This document shows, piece by piece, positions 1-6,317 of a DNA stretch of 23,560 nucleotides. The stretch's first letter is position 1, and every line of letters begins with the position of its first letter. The position numbers and the translations under genes were made by a program. Under the pieces are notes generated by a model. That model ran no database searches. It saw only the letters and a program-made list of their open reading frames with translations, and was not told the DNA's origin. Origin of the DNA: Chrysochromulina tobinii (Eukaryota; Haptophyta; Prymnesiales; Chrysochromulinaceae); contig JWZX01001356.1 of NCBI GenBank assembly GCA_001275005.1, positions 1 through 23,560 of the forward strand, written 5' to 3'.

Positions 1-2
1 GC

Positions 3-371
3 CTCGCCATCGAGCTCGCGCATGGAGTGGGGGTCTCGTGGGACGGCCGTGTCCATCGCCATTGCACGGCGGTCCCGCGGCACGTGGCGCCGAGGGATCA
101 CCTGTACGCCCTATTCCTGGGCCAGTACACGCGTGTGATGAATGCGTCAGAGCGGGTGGCGGAGCTGCGGATGGCGCTGCGCGCCCAGGTCGAGGCGCGC
201 CGCCGGCAGCGTGGGCCTGAGCTGGGCGTTGGCAGCGTGGTGTGGGCCAAGCTGTATGCCCGTGGCAGCGGGTACCTGAGGGCTCAGGGCGTGGTGGCCA
301 AGATTGACGCTGAGGGGGTCGTGTGGGTGATGTGGACTGGGGAGCGAGGGCCGGCGCGCGGGTGGTGGTAG
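3..371 (+). CDS. 3' end of an unrecognised coding region, cut by the window edge
   Basis: The frame is open from the window edge to a TAG at 369-371, giving about 122 residues; the true start lies outside. I do not firmly recognise it. The first third holds a compact stretch with VSWDGRVHRHCT followed by an arginine, then LYALFLGQY. A His followed some residues later by an Arg, at the end of a domain, is what the C-terminal half of a 2-oxoglutarate/Fe(II) dioxygenase core looks like; algal transposon-borne TET/JBP-like proteins are one possibility. This is a weak guess. The middle is basic (EARRRQRG). The tail (VVWAKLYARGSGYLRAQGVV, then VVWVMWTGE) has the rhythm of a small beta-barrel, such as the end of a retroelement integrase or a Tudor-like fold. 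It could be the end of a mobile-element ORF or of an ordinary gene. Confidence 0.4.
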   Translation, partial: LAIELAHGVGVSWDGRVHRHCTAVPRHVAPRDHLYALFLGQYTRVMNASERVAELRMALRAQVEARRRQRGPELGVGSVVWAKLYARGSGYLRAQGVVAKIDAEGVVWVMWTGERGPARGWW

Positions 372-764
372 CCGTTATGTAAGCGACCCGCATGTTCCGC
401 CCTTTCCATGACTTGTGAAGTGGGAACGGGAGCCCTTGGCTCCAGGGACCCTTGCATGCCGCTCAGGAGGTCCGGCGAGTAGACCTGACCTCTCGAGAGC
501 GGGTTGAAGTCTGTCAGAGGTTCTTAGATGTCACACCGGACAAACACTCTTCGACTCGCGCGCGGAGAACCCGCGCGCCCTTTCACCGGGACGGCGCTTG
601 ACGTAACTCTACGTGCATGCGACCGGAACGTCCCGGACCCGGTTTACCGACTCGCATGAAGAGTCACTGTGAGCGAGTGCTAGGAGGTTTTTTCACACGA
701 GAACACAAGCGCCACTGATCGTCATCGTCCGTAGATCGTCATAGCACGTCTAACAGAACAAGGT
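372..764. other. Intergenic region, 3' flank of two convergent coding regions
   Basis: No convincing ORF, tRNA or rRNA is seen. It lies between the left-edge ORF (+) and the 3' end of the Tudor-like gene (-), so it should hold both 3' UTRs. Small local structure is visible: a GC-rich inverted repeat around 558-580 (CGCGCGCGG / CCGCGCGC), a 10-bp near-palindrome around 604-614, and a direct repeat GATCGTCAT at 717-725 and 734-742. None identifies a known element. Confidence 0.5.
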
Positions 765-2210
765 TCATGTGTCTGCTGGCGATTGCGCTTTCTGCAACCG
801 AAGCCGCGAACCCTTGGCGCGATTCGAGAGCTGATACACGCCCGACACGCTTGGCGAGGGCGTGCCTGCGGCCGCGCCTGCAGCCTCTCCGATGGCGCGC
901 GATGACGAGCTCGGCGCCTCGTCAGCCTCTCGATGGACGATGCTGCGGTAGCCAACGCCAGACTCGATGGCCGCCTTGGCGACGGCGCGCGGCTCGCGCC
1001 GCTCCCTGGCCGCCGCCGCCGACACAGCTGCGCGCACCTTCCGCTCGGGAGGTGGCGCGAGATGAGGGCACCGCTCGTAAATGGACAGCGGCTCGGCGGC
1101 GGTGGCGGCGGCTGTAGCGAGCAACTTGACGAACTGAGGCGCGACTTGCTCTTCGTAGTCGCCATCGTTGTTGTGCAGATCGCACGTGCCGTCCTCGTGC
1201 ACCGCTCTCACCACGCCGTCGAACCAGTTCAGTCCCGACGCTGCCGACACCATCGCCGCCACGGGCGACGCCAACATCACCGCCGCCACGGGTGACGCCA
1301 ACATCGCCGCGGGCGACGCCCGTGAGGTTGCCGCTGGTGCTGGCGCTGTCCCTGGAGCTGTCCTCTCCGCGGCTGGCGGTGCCGCTGGGGCTGGCGGTGC
1401 CGGCTGCGAGGCCGTCTCTGAGGGCATCGTGAGGTTGAGTCCTACAGCCTCATCCGCGTCCGCCGCGCCGATGGCGGTCTCCGCAACGACCGCACCGGCG
1501 GCTGGCGACGCCGCCTCCGTGCGAGCACGCTTCCTCGGGGGCGATACCTCTGCGGCCTTCGCCGCCTCGGCTGCCTCCACCTTCGCCGCCTCGGCTGCCT
1601 CCGCCTTCGTCGCCTCGGCTGCCTCCGCCTTCGTCGCCTCGGCTTGATCGCGTGCTCGCGCCTCGGCCTGCACGATCGCAAAAAGCAGGTCGACCTGCTG
1701 CCAGACCGAACGCTCATCAACGCTCTCCCGCTCACTGCGCTTGCGCGCGCGCGCCTCCTTGCGGACAGCCTTGTCGGCAGCGCGCTCCTCATCGTTGCGG
1801 CGCTCTCGTGCCTCTTCGGGGTCGGCTTGAGCCGCCGCCTCGTGCTTCTCCCGCTGCTTGCGCTCAAAGATAGCCGCGTCGTTGCTGATGAGCGGGCCTC
1901 CGGGCACGTCATCAGGGTGCCCGAGCATCAGCAGGGGCCACGTGCTCCGGCCATGGAGAGGCGCAAATTCGTGGCAGAAGGGCTTGCACAGGCCCTTGGG
2001 GTCCTGCACGACCAGGAGCGGGTGCTTGGATCGCTCCAAGAAGCGGCGCGCTAGCCGACCGGCCTCACCATGTGCAAAGGTGAAGTCGGGCAGGTGCGCG
2101 GACGAGGTGGCCGCAGAGCTGGAAGGCACGGCCGACGGCCGATGGATGGCAGGTGGCGCCTTGCCGGCCGCTTTCGCCTGCAGCGCCAGCTTGTGACCGC
2201 GAGAGGCCAT
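765..2210 (-). CDS. Nuclear-type protein with a Dbf4-motif-M-like segment and a Tudor-like domain
   Basis: A single 481-residue frame starts at ATG 2210-2208 and ends with TGA at 767-765. Residues ~62-100 (LLVVQDPKGLCKPFCHEF, then a WPLL element) resemble the central motif-M region of Dbf4/Dfp1 regulators of Cdc7 kinase, but the C-terminal Dbf4 zinc finger is absent, so the match is tentative. Residues ~113-220 are charged Ala/Glu/Lys/Arg helix, probably coiled coil, including an 8-residue repeat at ~192-217. A classic nuclear localisation signal, PPRKRART, sits at 224-231. A Pro/Ala/Ser linker follows. Residues ~327-365 (NWFDGVVRAVHEDGTCD, an NDGD element, then EEQV) match a Tudor/Agenet-like barrel, which usually reads methylated histones or proteins. 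It faces the membrane-protein gene across a 134-bp divergent spacer. A nuclear chromatin or replication role is inference; the coding call is stronger. Confidence 0.7.
   Translation of the reverse strand: MASRGHKLALQAKAAGKAPPAIHRPSAVPSSSAATSSAHLPDFTFAHGEAGRLARRFLERSKHPLLVVQDPKGLCKPFCHEFAPLHGRSTWPLLMLGHPDDVPGGPLISNDAAIFERKQREKHEAAAQADPEEARERRNDEERAADKAVRKEARARKRSERESVDERSVWQQVDLLFAIVQAEARARDQAEATKAEAAEATKAEAAEAAKVEAAEAAKAAEVSPPRKRARTEAASPAAGAVVAETAIGAADADEAVGLNLTMPSETASQPAPPAPAAPPAAERTAPGTAPAPAATSRASPAAMLASPVAAVMLASPVAAMVSAASGLNWFDGVVRAVHEDGTCDLHNNDGDYEEQVAPQFVKLLATAAATAAEPLSIYERCPHLAPPPERKVRAAVSAAAARERREPRAVAKAAIESGVGYRSIVHREADEAPSSSSRAIGEAAGAAAGTPSPSVSGVYQLSNRAKGSRLRLQKAQSPADT
1251..1320. 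repeat. 24/27-bp in-gene tandem repeat
   Basis: Two and a half units of a GCGACGCCAACATC-containing repeat (1251-1274, 1275-1301, 1302-1320). On the minus strand it codes the MLASPVAA repeats in the linker before the Tudor-like domain. Units are multiples of three, so copy changes keep the frame. Confidence 0.7.
1558..1645. repeat. 24-bp in-gene tandem repeat coding an Ala/Glu/Lys helix
   Basis: Units at 1558-1581, 1582-1605 and 1606-1629 plus a partial unit at 1630-1645 differ at one or two bases each. On the minus strand they code the repeated octapeptide EATKAEAA / EAAKVEAA within the predicted helix of the Tudor-like protein. Confidence 0.8.
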
Positions 2211-2344
2211 ACTTGTTTCTGTTCACTATGAATACAGAATGACGCCACGTTGAGCGAGGCGTGGTCCAAGATCGGGCTCCGTCTGGGCCGCCGTGGAATG
2301 AAGACCACCCAATCACACTCCCTTAGTGGAGACGCACGCCGCCC
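2211..2344. promoter_or_regulatory. Short divergent (bidirectional) promoter region
   Basis: Only 134 bp separate the ATG of the minus-strand Tudor-like gene from the ATG of the plus-strand membrane-protein gene, so this spacer must hold both 5' UTRs and at least the core promoters. A CCAAT pentamer lies at 2309-2313, about 30 bp before the plus-strand ATG. No TATA box is obvious. The regulatory role follows from position alone. Confidence 0.5.
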
Positions 2345-3217
2345 ATGGCCGAATACGACGATCGCCTGCAGCGTCGGGCGGCCGGCGGTGAAATCTTGGT
2401 CGCTCGGCTGCTGCCAAAGCCAGGCCCCAAGCTATACACTGGCATGCTTTGGTGGGTCTTTGGGCTTTATGTCCTGTTTTATGCCCGCGCGCCGTACATG
2501 CCGAGTGCAGCCGAGGAGCAGACTTACGGTGAGCTGATGCAGCAGGCCATCTTCTCCGAGGAAGCGAAGGAAGCCCAGAACGAATTGCTCGCGGCCGAGC
2601 GGCGCCTCGCGGAGGTGCACGTCTTCGGCTGGCGCTGGAGATCGCCGTACTCGCAGCAGGTACCACCACGCATGCGGAGCGTCGATGAGGCCCGTGGCCG
2701 ACTCGAGTTTCATTTGCAACAGCGCAACGCGTTGATCAGCGAGGCCAAGGCGCAGGTGGGCATCTGGTCGGAGTATGGCGTCGAGGAGGTCCGCGACCGG
2801 TTCTGGAAGGCCTACCAGTCGGGCAAGGACTTTGCGAAGCGGATGACATGGTGGGACCTCATCCTCGGAGCGGGCGGTCGGCGCGATGAGGAGGCGTGGG
2901 TCACGATGTTCCGCTATCTCGCGCAGATCATGATGAACTTCACGATCGGCCTCATCTCAGCCCTCTTCTCCTTTTGCTTCTCGCTCGTGTCCATGCTGTG
3001 GGAGTACAAGACGAGCTACTTGTCCGGCCTGCTCTTTTTTCTCGTCGCCATGTCAGGCGCCTCCGCGATGGTCGCCACGTTCATAGGCGGCATGTACACT
3101 GTCGCCATCGGCGGCGTGTACGTCGTGCTGAAGTCGAATGCCAACAATCCGCGCCTCCAGGGACGTCGGCAGTACCAGCCGCAGAATCTGCGTGCGAGGT
3201 ATGAGCACTACGACTGA
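2345..3217 (+). CDS. Conserved-looking protist membrane protein, about four membrane segments, function unknown
   Basis: A 290-residue frame starts at ATG 2345 (context CGCCCATGG) and ends with TGA at 3215-3217. One hydrophobic segment lies at ~31-50. Residues ~55-165 form a hydrophilic, mostly helical region with WRWRSPYSQQVPPR and IWSEYGVEEVRDRFWKAY, rich in Trp and Tyr and looking well conserved rather than random. Three further hydrophobic segments lie at about 193-218, 225-242 and 243-263. A short basic tail follows. I have the impression that this layout occurs in uncharacterised proteins of algae and oomycetes, but I cannot name a family or function. It has no N-terminal signal peptide, so the first helix would act as a signal anchor. 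It is transcribed away from the Tudor-like gene. Confidence 0.8.
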   Translation: MAEYDDRLQRRAAGGEILVARLLPKPGPKLYTGMLWWVFGLYVLFYARAPYMPSAAEEQTYGELMQQAIFSEEAKEAQNELLAAERRLAEVHVFGWRWRSPYSQQVPPRMRSVDEARGRLEFHLQQRNALISEAKAQVGIWSEYGVEEVRDRFWKAYQSGKDFAKRMTWWDLILGAGGRRDEEAWVTMFRYLAQIMMNFTIGLISALFSFCFSLVSMLWEYKTSYLSGLLFFLVAMSGASAMVATFIGGMYTVAIGGVYVVLKSNANNPRLQGRRQYQPQNLRARYEHYD

Positions 3218-3439
3218 ACTCTGAAGGGACTTTTCGAGCGCCGCGCGGTCGGTCCGAGCGGAAGAGCCTGTGCGCTGCGAGGAGGGTGTCGCGGCGCATG
3301 TGTCCCACATATTCCTGTACGTGATTTGATCAATACCGCCAGGTCCAGAAACTCTGACGAAGCACAGCGAAGCAACTTGCAGAAGCAACTGACGAAGCCC
3401 GCGCACATTGATGCGGGGCTCGCTGCTTCGGTTGTCGGG

Positions 3440-4585
3440 ATGGAGACAACACGCTCGTTTCCAGGCTCATCAGCCCTTGACCGAGCGGCGCACGCCTCGC
3501 CCGATGGCCGGACAGTGACGTTGGTCTTTGGCACGATCGATTTTTTGGAGTTGCTGCTCAACTGGAGCTGCCACGCTCTCGCACTTGGAGTACACTGGTT
3601 TGTGCTAGTCGCCATGGACGCGCAATGCCACCAGGCGCTCCTACAGAATCCGATGGCACGTGCTCACGCGTTACTGCTCCCGCAGTCACGCAACGTCTCC
3701 AAGATGACTGTCATTGGAGATCGCCAGCGTTTTGGACTGAGCGTCTTGGAACGCGGGTTTAACATTGTGCACTCTGATGCAGACGCCTAGTAGTAGGTGC
3801 TAAGTCATGGTCTGGATCAAAAAACCTACTACTTTGATCCAGGACTTACACGCCTACAAGATCCGTGGCCGGTGCTAAGTCATGGTGACGACATCGTAGC
3901 AGAACGTATCTGGGGTAAGCCACTCTCCGTCGTGCGCGCCTGGGGTGCGGCCATCTGCACCGGTTGGTACTTTGTGCGCTCGACGCCCGCAGCTATCGCG
4001 GTGGCTCGGGCGACTCGCGACGAGATCGCCAAGAAGCGTGCTCGGCAACCCAATTGGCAAGCGTCGGATCAATACTGCTTGAATGTGGCCCTCCACAAAA
4101 GGTTTGCATTGCGCTGGGACGGCAACCAGACCATGCCGCCGGCGTCCTCGATGGCGACCAAGTATGTCGATCAGCAACCAAGCCGCGGCACGGCGACCAC
4201 TGAGAAGGGGACAGTCCGCGTGGCGATGCTCGCACATGCGATCATTCCACGTGCGTGCCCGGTGCTCTCCGCGACGGAGCTCACCAGCGTTGAGCGCGCA
4301 AGACCGGGCGAGCGCCTGCACGGCAAAGCTCACTGGTGGCGAGTGCTGCTACAGAACGCAGTGGTGCTCCACTGTTTCCCGCCGGGCGACACGCCGCAGC
4401 CCACGGAAAAGCGCTTCATCTTTATGGGGCACCCAAAGCACACGCAGGCCGAGGTGGCGTTTGCCAAACGGCAGAACTTGTGGAGGCTGCGTGAAAACTG
4501 GTTTCAGTTGATTACGAATAGGAGTAGAGACACGACACCTGGCATTTTGGGCTCGGGCTTCCTCGCCATGTGTAGGTCGTCGTGA
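3440..4585 (+). pseudogene. Nucleotide-diphospho-sugar transferase-like gene (PF03407 type), interrupted by three TAG codons
   Basis: Two open stretches lie in the same frame. The first (ATG 3440 to 3787) carries the family's opening, LLNWSCHALALGVHWFVLVA, and ends on GFNIVHSDADA, the DxD metal- and sugar-nucleotide-binding region. The second resumes with TRLQDPWPVL, a Gly/Trp/Phe-rich core (CTGWYFVRST), a SDQYCLN element and a terminal HCFPPG / MGHPKH region. Both halves are well preserved over ~380 codons, so the break looks recent. TAG TAG TAG at 3788-3796 separates them, within an apparent 60-bp insert (3788-3847). Removing 60 bp gives DADATRLQDP, the spacing expected of the family, but no GT-AG or GC-AG intron I tried between 3743 and 3860 removes a multiple of three. 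It is a young pseudogene, a gene with a noncanonical intron, or an assembly artefact. No signal anchor is seen, so a 5' exon may be missing; the frame is open upstream to 3326 without an ATG. Confidence 0.65.
3788..3847. repeat. 60-bp insert made of local direct and inverted copies, with three stop codons
   Basis: Arm A, AGTAGTAGGT (3789-3798), is the exact reverse complement of 3824-3833. Arm B, CTGGATCAAA (3812-3821), is the exact reverse complement of 3833-3842 and could form a 10-bp hairpin with an 11-nt loop. The 16-mer at 3796-3811 is repeated exactly at 3871-3886, just outside the insert. The arms interleave as A-B-A'-B', so the two pairings together would be pseudoknot-like. Nearly every base from 3789 to 3842 belongs to a repeat. 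Confidence 0.8.
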
Positions 4586-4701
4586 AAATGACTTGGAGAC
4601 GCGATGAGATTTTTCATCTCAGTTCCGCAAACTCCGCACCGGACAAAAATCAGGCGGCTGAAAATGAACTATTAGTCAAGTGCTCGCCTTTTGCCGACAC
4701 C

Positions 4702-5618
4702 ATGGCTTCCGCGTCACTGTGGGCTCAGCTTGAACAGGACGCGTTCGAAACTGGTTTCAGCAGCTTCATGAACGGTCTCCCTGACTTTGCAGGTAGCTTC
4801 ACGGCCGAATCGTCCTTCTCACCGAGGGCCTCACCGCCACCCCCTTCGGTGCCAGAAACGGCACTCACATCCACGCGTGACACACCGCACGGGGCGGATC
4901 CAATACCGACCCTTGCTATGGCTTGGCCAATGGCCACTATTGCGGACGATATTCCATGGGCCTCCGTCGTCGTTGCGCCCGAGATCCTGCAGCACATGCT
5001 CCAGCCCAGACCCCCACTGCTCCAAGCTGCAGTGCAGACGGCCAACTCGGACGGTCAGACCCAGGGAGCAGAGGAACCGTGGCTGCGCTATCAGTGCCGC
5101 TATCCGGGCTGCAACCACCATTATGCCAGCACGGACGGCGTGCGCAAGCACTGTCGCAAGAAGGTGCGCATGCATTCTCGACCAACCGCCCCGCATGCAT
5201 GACCGCCTTGCTGACACCCGGCCTCCGCGCGCGTGCGCAGCACTCGGAATGGTTGCGCGGCCTTGGGCCAGGCGTCGCGCTCTTCTCGCAGGTCGCGCTC
5301 CCATTCAACCACGCGCTCACGCCCGTTATGGAGAGGAAGGCTGAAGGAGAGCGCGGCGTTGACGAAACCGGCGAACCTGACGACGAGTCGGACGACACCC
5401 GACATGAAGTGCAACATGAGGGGCTGGGGCCGCCGGTACCGGACACGAGGCCGGACGCGAAGCGCAGCAGGGCTGTGATGACGGCGTCGCGCGTGCGGTC
5501 CGGCAGCAGCAGCAGCAGCAGCGCGTCGACGATGCAGAGGGACTCCTCCGCGGGAACTGGCAAGCGTAAGGGCAGCACGCGAGCTCACGGGACGGGGAGC
5601 TCACGGGAGGACAACTGA
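4702..5618 (+). CDS. Single C2H2 zinc-finger protein, spliced (exons 4702-5163 and 5241-5618)
   Basis: Exon 1 gives 154 residues and exon 2 adds 125, for a 279-residue protein ending at TGA 5616-5618. I chose ATG 4702 for its strong context (ACACCATGG); an in-frame ATG at 4588 would add 38 residues. The zinc finger is C132-x4-C137-x12-H150-x4-H155, with YASTDGVRKHCRKK before the splice and HSEWLRGL after it; the last zinc ligand is the first codon of exon 2. Read without splicing, the protein would lose normal spacing and stop at 5202. Residues before the finger are Pro/Ala-rich and hydrophobic, as in activation regions. The tail is acidic, then basic and Ser-rich (a poly-Ser run coded by AGC repeats and KRKGSTR), suggesting nuclear localisation. 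A transcription-factor role is inferred from the finger; the target is unknown. It begins only 116 bp after the broken sugar-transferase gene. Confidence 0.75.
5164..5240 (+). other. 77-nt GT-AG spliceosomal intron in the zinc-finger gene
   Basis: The donor is AAG|GTGCGC and the acceptor is GTGCGCAG|CAC. A consensus branch site CTGAC lies at 5211-5215, about 26 nt before the acceptor. Splicing joins two frames and restores a perfect C2H2 finger. The first seven intron bases (GTGCGCA) recur at its very 3' end, and CGCATGCAT occurs twice inside (5167-5175, 5192-5200). Confidence 0.8.
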
Positions 5619-6317
5619 GGACAGCACGGCCACCCTCCTGTGCTACGTGGGAGGGGGCATCCGGAACGCTGACGTATATTCCGCGTGTCAGGCCGCAGGA
5701 TCGTGTGGTGCAAGGCCCCCTCCCGCCCCCCTCATGGTCTGACTGCAGACTTCAATTTATGCTTGCCCAAGTCTGGTACACCTAAAGCTCAAGCAGAGAT
5801 GATAGAGCATCTCTCAGATCGGCTGTTGCAGTACTTACGCATTTTTGCCGTGGAAAACTTTAGTCGAATTCCTTTACATGCGATAATTTGACCCAAATAA
5901 CGGGGGAGCCGGGGGAGGTATTCTATTTTTCTTCCGATTGTCCGCGTCTCAGACAGACCACACTCGCCACCCGCAGGACGCTCCGCGTTCCCGCCGCCGA
6001 CCCGCCCTGCTCGGCTCGGCCCTGATTTCCTGTTTCGGGAACTCAGTGATTAACAGAAACTCGTAAGATGCCACACTCATATTGTTGTATTCGGCTACGC
6101 AACGGTGCTTCACCCATCAGTCTCCCCGAACCGCACTATTTCGGGCCGGGCCCTGACTTGGGCAGACGCCGAGTTGGCGTGTCTGTGGACCTCTCTCTCT
6201 CTCTCTAGACTCTACTCGGAGGTTAGGCTAGCCCATGCTAATTCATGCGATCGCGGACATCGAGTTAGCTGGTGCGACTCGTCGCGCCAGTGATCCTTGT
6301 TGTATCGCCACCTTCCA
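5619..6317. other. Intergenic region between convergent genes, with a small AT-richer block
   Basis: This ~700-bp spacer should hold the 3' UTRs of the zinc-finger gene (+) and the giant gene (-). A (CT)n microsatellite lies at about 6191-6206. At about 5745-5890 the composition is less GC-rich, and an open frame ending at 5891 codes a plausible helical peptide (HLSDRLLQYLRIFAVENF). It lacks an ATG at its 5' end and a recognisable family, so it may be a fragment of an old gene or chance. Nothing else is identified. Confidence 0.45.

Noticed and set aside
505-560. A fragment of small-subunit rRNA (a CTTAGATGT-like word)
   Set aside because: Only about ten bases agree and the flanks do not match any conserved rRNA helix.
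3788-3796. TAG as a reassigned sense codon
   Set aside because: TAG ends the left-edge ORF, the FkbM-type gene and the antiporter gene at sensible C-termini, so it is a stop here.
3783-3856. The ACGCCTA direct repeat flanking the 60-bp insert as a target-site duplication
   Set aside because: The copies (3783-3789, 3850-3856) are 67 bp apart; excising 67 bp would shift the frame and lose the DPWP continuation. It is probably chance or microhomology.
3743-3860. An ordinary intron explaining the triple-TAG insert
   Set aside because: No GT-AG or GC-AG pair I tried near HSDADA and RLQDPWP gives an intron length that is a multiple of three, which is needed because both halves share one frame. 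Only a noncanonical intron would fit.
4582-5202. An unspliced 206-residue zinc-finger protein starting at GTG 4582
   Set aside because: It ignores a clear intron, ruins the His spacing of the finger, and uses a non-ATG start although a strong-context ATG lies at 4702.
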